Below, one piece after another: positions 15,074 through 23,514 of a stretch of 64,000 nucleotides of DNA. The stretch's first letter is position 1, and every line of letters begins with the position of its first letter. The DNA comes from Streptomyces sp. CBMA291 (lineage in GTDB: Bacteria; Actinomycetota; Actinomycetes; Streptomycetales; Streptomycetaceae), in assembly GCF_014596525.1 (NCBI RefSeq), contig NZ_MSJP01000053.1, forward strand, positions 62,001-126,000. The letters are read 5' to 3'. The notes under the pieces are model-generated. The model made no database searches and was not told the DNA's origin. It worked only from the letters and a program-made list of their open reading frames with translations. Both the position numbers and the translations under genes were made by a program.

Positions 15074-16771
15074 ATGCGGCTGCGCGCACTGCTGGAGAAC
15101 GACGCGCTCGGGCTGCGCCTGCTCGGCGGCGAGGAAGAACTCGACCGTGCCGTCCGCGGCGTGATGACGACCGACCTCAAGGACCCCAGCCGGTACCTCT
15201 CCGGCGGCGAACTGGTGCTCACCGGGCTCGCCTGGCTGCGGGAACCGGGCGACGCCGAGGCCTTCGTCCGGGTCCTGGCCGCCGCCGGGGTCTCGGCGCT
15301 CGCGGCGGGCGAGGTCGAACTGGGGAACGTCCCCGAAGACCTCGTACAGGCGTGCGCGCGCCACCGGCTCCCCGTCTTCGCGGTGAACGAGTTCGTTGCG
15401 TTCGCGACGATCACCGAGCACATCGTCCGGCAGGTCTCCGGCGAGCGTGCCGGGGACCTGGCCGCCGTCGTCGACCGGCACCGGCGCCTCATGACCTCGG
15501 GGCCCGCGGGCGGCGGCCCGGAGGTCGTCCTCGATCTGCTCGGCTCCGACCTGGACCTGCGCGCCTGGGTCCTCTCCCCCACCGGACGGCGGATCGCGGG
15601 CGCGGGCGAACCCCTCCCGGCCGCCCTCGCCGCCACCCTCGCCGGAGAACACCTGGCCGCCACCCGTACCGGCCGGCGCGGCCCCCACCGGGTCCTCAGC
15701 GGGGGCACCACGTACTCCCTCTTCCCGATCCGCGGCACCGGCCGGGGCCCGGGAACGACCCCACGGGACCCGCGCGAGACGGCCCTCTCGGACTGGCTGC
15801 TCGCCGTCGAGGCGGACGCGGGCGACTGGCCGGCCGCCCGGCTGGACCTGCTCCAGGGCGTGACCCAGCTGATCGCCGTCGAACGGGACCGGCGCGACGC
15901 GGCCCGTACCGTACGCCGCAGGCTCGCCCAGGAGATCCTGGAGCTGGTGCAGACGGGCGCGGCGCCCGCCGAGATCGCCGCCCGGCTGCGGGTGGCCGCC
16001 CCGGTGCTGCTGCCCGGTCTGGGCACCACCCCGCACTGGCAGGTGGTCGTGGCCCGGGTCGAGTGGGAGCAGGAGGCAGGACCGGGCTCCGCCGCGGATC
16101 CGGGACCCGCCGCGCAGGCGCTCCTTGAGGAGATCCTCGTCGACCCGTCGGCCGCGGGCGCCGAGTCCACCGACCGGATCGCCGTCGCCCACAGCGGTGA
16201 CGAGGCCATCGCCCTGGTGCCGCTGGCGGCGGGCCCGCGACCCGAGGACGGGGGCGAGCACCCGGCGCCCGCCCCCGGTCTGCACGCCGACGCCCTGCTC
16301 GCGTCCGTACGGGGCCCGCTGTCGGCCGGTCTCGGCGAGGACGGGCGGCTCACCCTGGGCGTCAGCGCCGCCGTGCACTCGGCGGAAGGGCTGCGCGGGG
16401 CCCTGGAGGAGGCCCGGCACGCACGCAGGGTCGCCGCCGCCCGTCCGGGCCGGGTCTGCGCCGCCGGGCACCACGAGCTGGCCTCGCACGTACTGCTGCT
16501 GCCGTTCGTGCCGGACGACGTCCGGCGGGCGTTCACCGCCAGGCTGCTCGACCCCCTGCGCGACTACGACCGGCGGCACCGCGCGGAGCTGATCCCGACG
16601 CTGGAGGCCTTCCTGGAATCCGACGGTTCCTGGACCCGCTGCGCAACCCGGCTCCATCTGCACGTGAACACGCTCCGCTACCGGGTCGGCCGGATAGAGC
16701 AGCTCACCGGACGGGACCTCTCCCGTCTGGAGGACAAGCTCGACTTCTTCCTCGCCCTGCGCATGAGCTGA
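15074..16771 (+). CDS. PucR-family transcriptional regulator
   Basis: The 565-residue protein has an N-terminal purine-catabolism domain (about 1-125: RLRALLENDALGLRLLGGEE, LVLTGLAWL). A GGDEF-like middle region follows. The C-terminal PucR helix-turn-helix has LHLHVNTLRYRVGRIEQLTG and ends DLSRLEDKLDFFLALRMS. Family members regulate purine or other nitrogen-source catabolism. The position divergent from the xdh operon makes those genes the likely targets. ATG 15074 was chosen because the PucR domain begins there and the upstream frame is unconserved. Confidence 0.9.
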   Translation: MRLRALLENDALGLRLLGGEEELDRAVRGVMTTDLKDPSRYLSGGELVLTGLAWLREPGDAEAFVRVLAAAGVSALAAGEVELGNVPEDLVQACARHRLPVFAVNEFVAFATITEHIVRQVSGERAGDLAAVVDRHRRLMTSGPAGGGPEVVLDLLGSDLDLRAWVLSPTGRRIAGAGEPLPAALAATLAGEHLAATRTGRRGPHRVLSGGTTYSLFPIRGTGRGPGTTPRDPRETALSDWLLAVEADAGDWPAARLDLLQGVTQLIAVERDRRDAARTVRRRLAQEILELVQTGAAPAEIAARLRVAAPVLLPGLGTTPHWQVVVARVEWEQEAGPGSAADPGPAAQALLEEILVDPSAAGAESTDRIAVAHSGDEAIALVPLAAGPRPEDGGEHPAPAPGLHADALLASVRGPLSAGLGEDGRLTLGVSAAVHSAEGLRGALEEARHARRVAAARPGRVCAAGHHELASHVLLLPFVPDDVRRAFTARLLDPLRDYDRRHRAELIPTLEAFLESDGSWTRCATRLHLHVNTLRYRVGRIEQLTGRDLSRLEDKLDFFLALRMS

Positions 16772-16949
16772 GAACTCCCGTACGGGATTCACCCCTTCGG
16801 GCGAGTTCCGCCGGGTGACGTCCTTCCGCGCGACCGCCCCCGGCCCGGCCCGCCGGGGGCCTCGCCGAGGCCTGATCACGGGCCCCGAGCCGGTCCCGCG
16901 CCCTCTCCGCATCCTCTCGGCCGGCGTCAGGCCGACGCGTCCTACTCTT

Positions 16950-16963
16950 GTGAAAAATTTCAC
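16950..16963. promoter_or_regulatory. A/T-rich palindrome before the TPR-like gene
   Basis: GTGAAA-AA-TTTCAC is a 14-base dyad in a 273-bp gap (16772-17044) that is otherwise G+C-rich. It lies about 80 bases before the gene start and could be an operator or promoter element. Nothing else clear is in the gap. Confidence 0.35.
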
Positions 16964-17044
16964 CTGACCCCTTGGCCAGGTGCTCCCCTTCGTGCTGAGA
17001 TGCGGGTCTACTCAACAGCTCGATGGCGCGCTCGGGGAGGGAAT

Positions 17045-17848
17045 GTGGCGGATACCGCCATGTCTGGTTCCGAATCAAGGGGCGGTGAAGATCCGTCCCT
17101 CGCCTACGGCAAGGAGACTCCCGTGGAGACCGCCATATGGCGTCTCCGCTCCCGGGGCTGCTGGACGGACGCGGCGGCACTGCTCGCCCCGCACACGGCG
17201 GAACCGGCCGCCGCACTCGAACGGGCCGCGCTGCTCATCGAGCGCTGCCTCTACACCGAACAGGGCTGGGCCGACGCCGAGGACGCGCTCAGATCGGCCG
17301 AGGCGGTGACCCGCACCGACGAGGAACGCGGCGCCGCCGCCTGCGAACGCGGCTACCTCGCCTACGCCTCCACCCTCCTGCGGGTACGCGACCGGGCCGA
17401 CGAGGCGCGGATGGCCCTTGGCCGGGCCGCCGCCCTGATCGCCCCGTCCGGCGCGGGCCGCCCCCTGCTCGACCTGCGGCGCGGGCTCGTCGCGCAGAAC
17501 CTCGGCGACTCCCCGCAGGCGGCCCGCGCCGCGTACCGCAGGGCGCACGCCGGGGCGACCGCGCAGGGCGACACCCTGCTGCTCTCCTCCACCTGGCGGC
17601 ACCTCGCCGGACTCGCCTTACGCGAAGGGGAACTCGCCGAGGCCCGGCACGGTTTCGCGGAATCGCTCCGCATCCGGGAGGAGTTGGGCTTCCTCGTCGG
17701 TACGGCTCCGGCGCTCACCGCGCTCGCCTCCACCGAGACGGAACCGGAGGCGGGCCGGCTCCGCGCAGAGGCCCGGCGCCTCTTCCGCCTCCTGGGCGGG
17801 GTGCCGACCTGGCTCGCCGGACAGCTGACCCCGCAGTCGGCCGCCTGA
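17045..17848 (+). CDS. TPR-like helical repeat protein with a TTA codon
   Basis: This 267-residue Ala/Arg-rich all-helical protein has repeating AALERAALLIERCLYTEQGW and ARAAYRRAHAGATAQGD segments typical of tetratricopeptide-like scaffolds. No catalytic motif is visible. GTG 17045 was chosen for the GGGGAGG ending six bases upstream. An in-frame TTA leucine codon lies at 17618-17620, so translation should depend on the bldA tRNA and be tied to development. It is convergent with the AAA-WD40 gene, with 46 bases between stops. The function is unknown; a regulatory scaffold role is possible. Confidence 0.75.
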   Translation: MADTAMSGSESRGGEDPSLAYGKETPVETAIWRLRSRGCWTDAAALLAPHTAEPAAALERAALLIERCLYTEQGWADAEDALRSAEAVTRTDEERGAAACERGYLAYASTLLRVRDRADEARMALGRAAALIAPSGAGRPLLDLRRGLVAQNLGDSPQAARAAYRRAHAGATAQGDTLLLSSTWRHLAGLALREGELAEARHGFAESLRIREELGFLVGTAPALTALASTETEPEAGRLRAEARRLFRLLGGVPTWLAGQLTPQSAA

Positions 17849-17894
17849 ACTCCGTTGCCCGGAGGGGCTGGTGACGCTCCTTCCGGGTGCGGCG

Positions 17895-19598
17895 TCAGCC
17901 CCTCGGCGCCAGACACACCAGGCTCTCGTCGGTGCCGACGAGCAGGGAGCCCGCACCCGTGACGGCGACCGCGCGGACCGGGGGCCCCGGACGGAAGGCG
18001 AGCGTCGCACCGCCCTCGGGGCGGTGCAGTTCGACGAGCCCGTCGGCCCACGCGGCGGCGACGAGCGGCCCGTGCGGGGTCTCCGTCGCGTGCAGGGAGA
18101 CCACCGGCGAGGGGCGCTCCGCCAGCGGCTCGGGCCTCGGGTCCCGGCCCGGGGTCCAGAGCCGTACGGTCCCGTCCGCCCCGCCGGAACAGACGAACGG
18201 GGTCGCGGAGTCGACCGCCGACACCGCCGTCACCCGGCCGCTGTGCGAGGCCGACTGGTGCAGCCCCCGCAGCCCGAAGGCGTGCACGGAGCCCAGCCGG
18301 TCGCCCACCACCACGGAGCCCGCGATCGCCGCGAGCGCCGTCCCCGGATGCCGGGCCAGGGTCGCCGAGACCGCCTCCGTGAGCCGCTCCAGATAGGGGG
18401 CGCGCGGGGCCGCCCCCCGTACCGCGTGCAGCCTGCCCCGGTCGTCCAGGAGCAGCACCGTCCCGTCGGGCGCGGGCGCGAGCGCCGTGATCCGGCCGGG
18501 CACGGTGTGCGCGAGCCGCCCGGCGGGGCTCGCGTCGGCCTCGTGCAGCAGCCGTACGGTGCCGGTCCGGTCGCCGACCAGCAAGGTGCCCTCCAGCGGG
18601 CCGCCCGCCGCGCCGAGCACGGCGACGGGCCCCGGCCAGGGCGGGGTGAGATCGCCCCGGTGGCGCGCCCAGCGCAGCCGCCACGGGGCCGTGGAGGCCA
18701 ACTCCGCGAGGGCCGGGCGCAGTCGGGGATCCGCTCCGTCGCCCAGCGCGGCGAGCAGTACCAACGCCCTTTCCGCCGGGGGCTGTTCGCGGCAGAGTGA
18801 CTGACCGGACCGCATCCACGCGGCCCGCAGCCCGCCGTGGTCGCCGTCCGCGTACGCGCCGGGTCGCGCGGACGGCTCGGGCCCGTCGAGCGTGCCCGGC
18901 AGCCCGGCGACGGCGGCCCCGGTGACGTATGCCGTGGTGACGCGGAGCGGATCGGCCCGGCAGACGGCCGCCGGGTCGGAGAGGTCGGGCGGCGGGGCGG
19001 AGGGGCCGGGTGCGGGGCCGGAGAGACCGGGCTCGGGGTCGGGGGGCAGGGGGGCGGCGGGGTCCGCGGTCTCGTCCAGGTCCACGACGGTGGCCCGGCG
19101 CTCGGTGGTCAGGACGGCGAGGGCGGGAGTGCCCTCGCGCGCCTCGGCCACGAGGCGGATCCAGCCGACCCCGGCGAGGTCGACGACCAGCCGGGCCAGC
19201 GCCTCGGGTTCGGCGGCGGCGTGGAGGTCGGTCAGGAGGAGGACGGTCCGCCCGGCGGGCCGGGCCTCGCGGGTCACGAGGGCGTGGACGAGGTCGCCCG
19301 GCGAGCGGGCGACCACCCCGAGCCGGTCCGCGATCGTCCAGGTCGCGCCGAGCGCGCACTGTCCGGCGAGGGAGACGAGGATCCGGGGTGCCCGGCGGCG
19401 CGGCCGTCCGGCGCGCGGGCCGTGCCGGGCCAGCCAGTCGATCAGCGCCGTCTTTCCGGTGCCGGGGGGCCCGGTGACGAGGCAGAGCCGGGGCGACTCC
19501 GGGTCGGTGAGCCAGCCGAGCAGGGCCGCGGCCTCCGCTTCCGTGCCGGTGACGGGTCGGCGTCCGTTCCAGGCCGGGGACGGGGTCACGGACGGCAT
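17895..19598 (-). CDS. P-loop ATPase with C-terminal WD40-like repeats
   Basis: The 567-residue protein has a Walker A motif, GPPGTGKT, at residues 43-50, and a Walker-B-like strand TVLLLTDLHAA near 130. A low-complexity Pro-rich linker (about 185-215) follows. The C-terminal half is a beta-propeller-like run of WD40-type units (VAVLGAAGGPLEGTLLVGDR, VVVGDRLGSVHAFG, FVCSGGADGTVRLWTPG). Related Streptomyces proteins combine STAND-type NTPase and WD40 sensing domains, and I infer a signal-sensing switch here. Partner and effector are unknown. The start follows GTGAGGTGC with an ATG at 19598. Confidence 0.78.
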   Translation of the reverse strand: MPSVTPSPAWNGRRPVTGTEAEAAALLGWLTDPESPRLCLVTGPPGTGKTALIDWLARHGPRAGRPRRRAPRILVSLAGQCALGATWTIADRLGVVARSPGDLVHALVTREARPAGRTVLLLTDLHAAAEPEALARLVVDLAGVGWIRLVAEAREGTPALAVLTTERRATVVDLDETADPAAPLPPDPEPGLSGPAPGPSAPPPDLSDPAAVCRADPLRVTTAYVTGAAVAGLPGTLDGPEPSARPGAYADGDHGGLRAAWMRSGQSLCREQPPAERALVLLAALGDGADPRLRPALAELASTAPWRLRWARHRGDLTPPWPGPVAVLGAAGGPLEGTLLVGDRTGTVRLLHEADASPAGRLAHTVPGRITALAPAPDGTVLLLDDRGRLHAVRGAAPRAPYLERLTEAVSATLARHPGTALAAIAGSVVVGDRLGSVHAFGLRGLHQSASHSGRVTAVSAVDSATPFVCSGGADGTVRLWTPGRDPRPEPLAERPSPVVSLHATETPHGPLVAAAWADGLVELHRPEGGATLAFRPGPPVRAVAVTGAGSLLVGTDESLVCLAPRG

Positions 19599-19663
19599 GG
19601 TGCACCTCACGGGTGACGCGATGGCGAGCGGTTGACGATCTCGACCTTAGCCGCCCGAAGCGC

Positions 19664-20569
19664 TCAGCACCCCGATCCGGTGAAGTGCTCCCGTACCAGG
19701 CTCTGCACGACGTCCAGGTCCCGCGCGGTCAGGGCGTCGAGCAGGGCCATGTGTTCGGCGGCGTCGGCGACGAGCACCTCCTGCCGGAAGGCGCGGGCGT
19801 TCATCAGGGGCCACTGGGAGCGCCGGTGGAGGTCGTCGGCGACGGCGAGCAGCTGCTGGTTCCCTGCGAGGGTGAGGACGGCCCGGTGGAAGTCGCGGTC
19901 CGCCTCGGCGTAGTGGGCGCGGTCGCCCAGGGCGGCGGCGGTCGCGGTCGCCTCGGCGAGCGGCCGGAGTTCGGCCCAGCGCGCGGCCGGGACCGTGTGG
20001 GCGAGCCGCAGTATGACGGGGACCTCGATGAGCGCGCGGACCTCGGCCAGCTCGGCGAGTTCACGGGGGGTGCGCTCGGTGACGCGGAAGCCCCGGTTGG
20101 GCACGACCTCGACGGCTCCCTCGACGGCGAGGCGCTGCATGGCCTCGCGCACGGGGGTGGCCGAGACGCCGAGGCGCTCGCCGAGGGCGGGAGCGGAGTA
20201 CACCTCGCCGGGGACGAGATCGCCGTCGACGAGCGCCGCCCTGAGCGCGGCGAGGACCTGAACCCGCACGGAGTGCCGGACGACCCGGGGGCCGGGGACG
20301 GAGACCGGCCCGGCCTCGGCCCGGCCCGCCGCCGGTTCGCCGTGGGTGCGGTCCCCGCGAGCGGATCCGGGGGAGGCGGACGCGGGGGCGGGAGCGGATG
20401 GAGGGACGGGCGGGGAGGCGGGGAAGGCGGTGGCGCCCGCCCCGGGGTTCCGTTCCGGTTCGGCGGGCCGCTGGGGCGTCGTCCGGGCCTGCTCCGGTAC
20501 ACGTACGGGGTTGCCGAAGGGCGGTGACGGTCGGTCCGTCGCCCGCTCGCGCGCTGCGCCCTGCTCCAC
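19664..20569 (-). CDS. GntR-family regulator with FCD domain
   Basis: The 301-residue product has a disordered Pro/Ala-rich N-terminus (about residues 1-85), then a GntR winged helix (VLAALRAALVDGDLVPGEVY with LGVSATPVREAMQRLAVEGA), and a C-terminal FadR-like FCD domain with the DRDFHRAV metal-site region. FCD regulators bind small carboxylic acids. GTG 20569 was chosen because AGGAGG lies six bases upstream; longer frames lack support. The extended N-terminus is unusual for the family. The target is unknown; no metabolic operon is adjacent. Confidence 0.82.
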   Translation of the reverse strand: MEQGAARERATDRPSPPFGNPVRVPEQARTTPQRPAEPERNPGAGATAFPASPPVPPSAPAPASASPGSARGDRTHGEPAAGRAEAGPVSVPGPRVVRHSVRVQVLAALRAALVDGDLVPGEVYSAPALGERLGVSATPVREAMQRLAVEGAVEVVPNRGFRVTERTPRELAELAEVRALIEVPVILRLAHTVPAARWAELRPLAEATATAAALGDRAHYAEADRDFHRAVLTLAGNQQLLAVADDLHRRSQWPLMNARAFRQEVLVADAAEHMALLDALTARDLDVVQSLVREHFTGSGC

Positions 20570-20717
20570 CCGGGTCCTCCTGCGGCCTCGTACCGGTCCC
20601 GGCTCGCGTCGCCCGGGTCCCCTGTGCACCATAGGCGAACGGACCGACAGCGGGGACACGAGGGCTGCGCCGCCGAGGGGAGGGGCCGTCACGAGTGAGA
20701 GCGGACCCCAAATCGGG

Positions 20718-20736
20718 TAAGGTAAGGCTAACCTGC
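20718..20736. promoter_or_regulatory. iron box (DmdR1/IdeR-type operator)
   Basis: TAAGGTAAGGCTAACCTGC matches 15 of 19 positions of the actinobacterial iron-box consensus TTAGGTTAGGCTAACCTAA. It lies 26 bases before the FhuF-like gene, where an iron-loaded DmdR1/IdeR repressor would shut off transcription. The downstream gene's likely role in siderophore-iron reduction supports the call. Confidence 0.85.
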
Positions 20737-20761
20737 CAAAGCTCGCGATTCGGTGGTCCCC

Positions 20762-21640
20762 ATGACCGTCCCCGCCCTGCTGTCCGCCCCCGCGGCCCCC
20801 TCCCCCTCGTCGCCCGTCGCGGCCTCCTACGCCCGGCTCGCCGAGGTGTTCCCCGCGCTCCGGATCGCGGAAACCGCCCCCGGCGCACGCCTGCCGCACG
20901 GGGTGGGCTGGGTCGGCGCGGACGAACTGGCGGCCGGCGGGCCCGCCCTCGACGCCTTCCTCGCCTGGGACGAGGCGCAGGTGCTCCGGGACTACGGCAC
21001 CCGGGCCCGCCCCGACGTCGTCGCGAGCTTCGGACTGCACCGGTACGCCTGGCCCGCCTGCCTCCTCGTGACGGTGCCCTGGTTCCTGGAGCGCAGGGTT
21101 CCCCGGCTGCCCGCCCGCGAGGTGGCCTTCCAGCGGGCCCAGAGCCGTCTCGCGGTGCGGATCGAGGAGTTCGCCTGTCTGCCGGACGACCCCGCCGCCG
21201 TACTGCCCGGCGCCCGGGTCGTCGCCGACGAGGAGGCGCTGCGGGCCGAGGTCCGCGCCTCGCTCGCCGAGCACTTCGAGGCGGTCCTCGACGGCTTCGG
21301 CCCCCGACTGCGGCGCGGGCGCCGGGCCCTGTGGGGCATGGCCACGGACGAGATCGTCGAGGGCCTCTGGTACATCGGCGGCCTTCTCGGCGAGGAGCGG
21401 CGGGCGATGGCCCAGCTCGACCTCCTGATGCCGGGCACGTCCAAGCCGTACCGGCCCTACGCGGGCGCGGCGGGCTTCCGCGAGCTCGCCGGCTCGGAGG
21501 GGCCCGACGGCCGGCCGCACGTCACACGCTCCCGGGCGACCTGCTGTTTCTTCTACACCGTGCGCCCCGAGGACACCTGTCTCACCTGTCCGCGCACCTG
21601 TGACGCCGAACGGGTCAGCCGACTGGCCACGACGGACTGA
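20762..21640 (+). CDS. FhuF-like ferric iron reductase with C-terminal [2Fe-2S] motif
   Basis: The 292-residue protein ends with a Cys cluster CCFFYTVRPEDTCLTCPRTC (C-C-x10-C-x2-C), the iron-sulfur signature of FhuF-type ferric-siderophore reductases. The central region (WPACLLVTVPWFLERRVP) also fits. It probably releases iron from ferrisiderophores in the cytoplasm. The iron box just upstream indicates induction under iron limitation. ATG 20762 is preferred over GTG 20753 three codons earlier; neither has a strong ribosome-binding site. No siderophore synthesis or transport genes are adjacent. Confidence 0.87.
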   Translation: MTVPALLSAPAAPSPSSPVAASYARLAEVFPALRIAETAPGARLPHGVGWVGADELAAGGPALDAFLAWDEAQVLRDYGTRARPDVVASFGLHRYAWPACLLVTVPWFLERRVPRLPAREVAFQRAQSRLAVRIEEFACLPDDPAAVLPGARVVADEEALRAEVRASLAEHFEAVLDGFGPRLRRGRRALWGMATDEIVEGLWYIGGLLGEERRAMAQLDLLMPGTSKPYRPYAGAAGFRELAGSEGPDGRPHVTRSRATCCFFYTVRPEDTCLTCPRTCDAERVSRLATTD

Positions 21641-21842
21641 GCCCTCCGGCCTACGCCACCCGAAAGGTTGAGGAAAATCGAATCCACCCTCATATCTCCG
21701 CACTGACATTCGGTCAGATCACCCCTATTCGTATGCTCTGCTCCCTCGATGGCGTGCTCTTGCCCGGAAAGTGCGTGAGCGCCCCACCGCGTCGACCAGG
21801 ATGGGCCGCCAGACACCCTGGACGCGATGCAAGGGACACCGC

Positions 21843-22943
21843 ATGACACTGACCGACATATCGCTGGACTGGCTGCTTCCGGGCGGCGTGATGGTGGCCG
21901 GGGTCCTGGCGGCGGTGGCGGTGCTCGCACGCGGGAGACGCACCGGTGACCAGAGCCCGGCCGACGACTCCTGGGAACGCAGCGAGGAGCGCCGCAGGCG
22001 CAAGGAGGCCGTGTACGGCACCGCTTCCTACGTCCTGCTCTTCTGCTGCGCCGCGGTCGCCGCGGCGCTCTCCTTCCACGGGCTCGTCGGCTTCGGCCGC
22101 CAGAACCTCAACCTCTCCGGAGGCTGGGAGTACCTGGTGCCGTTCGGCCTCGACGGGGCGGCCATGTTCTGCTCGGTGCTCGCGGTCCGCGAGGCCAGCC
22201 ACGGCGACGCGGCCCTCGGCTCGCGGCTCCTGGTCTGGCTCTTCGCGGGCGCGGCCGCCTGGTTCAACTGGGTGCACGCACCGCGGGGTCTGGGCCACGA
22301 CGGGGCGCCGCAGTTCTTCTCGGGGATGTCCCTCTCGGCCGCGGTCCTCTTCGACCGCGCCCTGAAGCAGACCCGCAGGGCGGCCCTGCGCGAACAGGGC
22401 CTCGTGCCGCGACCGCTGCCGCAGATCCGGATCGTGCGGTGGCTGCGGGCGCCGAGGGAGACCTTCGCGGCGTGGTCGCTGATGCTCCTCGAAGGCGTAC
22501 GGACCCTGGACGAGGCCGTGGACGAGGTGCGCGAGGACCGGCGGGAGAGGGAGCAGAGCCGTATCCGGCGACGCGACCAGGTCAAACTCGACCGGGCCCG
22601 GCTCAAGGCGATCAACCGCCAGCACCGCGCCTTCGGGCTCGGCAGGGGCGACGGCCGCCAGATCAAGATGGCGGCGCTCGGCGCCTCGAACGGAGCCCCC
22701 GGCACGGGGGGCGACGGCGGTACGGGGGGCGGATCCGCCTCGGCGCCCGTCCCGGCCGCCGTCGCGGAACCGGCCATAGCGGATTCCGGACAGCCGCCAC
22801 TTCGGTCCCGGCCCTCCCTCCAGGCCGTCAGGGGAGCTGAACCCGTGACGGTCGACCTCACGGCGGAGGACGACACCCAGACGCTGCCCCGTCTCGACTC
22901 CCTTGAGCGCAAGCTCAAGGATCTGGAGCAGCAGTTCGGCTGA
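21843..22943 (+). CDS. DUF2637 membrane protein
   Basis: The 366-residue protein has four membrane segments in its N-terminal half: about residues 8-28 (WLLPGGVMVAGVLAAVAVLA), 58-80, 93-113 and 120-138. This matches the DUF2637/SpdB-like family common in Streptomyces chromosomes and conjugative plasmids. The C-terminal half is cytoplasmic, with charged helices and a terminal coiled-coil-like LDSLERKLKDLEQQFG. No transfer genes are nearby, so this is probably a chromosomal family member of unknown role. ATG 21843 was chosen where the first membrane helix begins. Confidence 0.82.
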   Translation: MTLTDISLDWLLPGGVMVAGVLAAVAVLARGRRTGDQSPADDSWERSEERRRRKEAVYGTASYVLLFCCAAVAAALSFHGLVGFGRQNLNLSGGWEYLVPFGLDGAAMFCSVLAVREASHGDAALGSRLLVWLFAGAAAWFNWVHAPRGLGHDGAPQFFSGMSLSAAVLFDRALKQTRRAALREQGLVPRPLPQIRIVRWLRAPRETFAAWSLMLLEGVRTLDEAVDEVREDRREREQSRIRRRDQVKLDRARLKAINRQHRAFGLGRGDGRQIKMAALGASNGAPGTGGDGGTGGGSASAPVPAAVAEPAIADSGQPPLRSRPSLQAVRGAEPVTVDLTAEDDTQTLPRLDSLERKLKDLEQQFG

Positions 22944-22950
22944 GTGCGGG

Positions 22951-22980
22951 AAGGTCCGCACCCGACCCGGCCCGGACCTT
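22951..22980 (+). terminator. hairpin after the DUF2637 gene
   Basis: AAGGTCCG and CGGACCTT form an 8-bp stem around a 14-base loop, eight bases after the stop codon. It lies between convergent genes and may work in both directions. Confidence 0.5.
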
Positions 22981-23039
22981 CGTGGTCGGTCCGGCGCACG
23001 GCCGGTCCGACCGCCCGCAGCGGACGGCGGGGTCGCCTC

Positions 23040-23444
23040 TCAGGCGGCCCCGCCGTTCAGTTCGAACCACACCACTTTCCCCGCTCCGTGGTCCTCGACT
23101 CCCCAGGAGTCGGCCAGGGCGTCCACGAGGACGAGCCCCCTGCCGTGCGTACCGTCGTCGGCGGGCGGTACGAGCGGCGGGGCGAGTCCGGGGACGAAGT
23201 CGCGGACCTCGACCCTCAACTGCTCGGGGACGACCGTCGCGGTCACGACGGCTCCGTGCTCGGTGTGGATCAGGGCATTGGTCACGAGTTCGCTGGTGAG
23301 CAGTTCCGCGACGTCGGAGGCGCCCGGTCCGCCCCATCGCCGCAGTAATTCCCGTAAGGCATGTCGTACCTCCGGCACCGCGGTGAGATCCGCGCATCCC
23401 ACCTTCCTGAGCAGTTGAGTCGGCTGTCGCGCCTTCCCGGCCAT
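23040..23444 (-). CDS. ATP-binding protein of the anti-sigma/HATPase_c_2 family
   Basis: The 134-residue protein is a stand-alone GHKL ATPase: the N-box ELLTSELVTNALIHTEHG lies near residue 52, and the G-box DDGTHGRGLVLVDALAD near 105. Such RsbW/SpoIIAB-like proteins in Streptomyces bind sigma or anti-anti-sigma factors, often as serine kinases. No sigma factor or STAS partner gene is adjacent, so the target is unknown. ATG 23444 follows a GGGTGGGGG stretch. Confidence 0.85.
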   Translation of the reverse strand: MAGKARQPTQLLRKVGCADLTAVPEVRHALRELLRRWGGPGASDVAELLTSELVTNALIHTEHGAVVTATVVPEQLRVEVRDFVPGLAPPLVPPADDGTHGRGLVLVDALADSWGVEDHGAGKVVWFELNGGAA

Positions 23445-23514
23445 AACCCCCACCCACAGATCGTGTCGAACAGGCTCACGGGGATGCATGCCCCGACGAA
23501 CCGTCCGCATTCCC

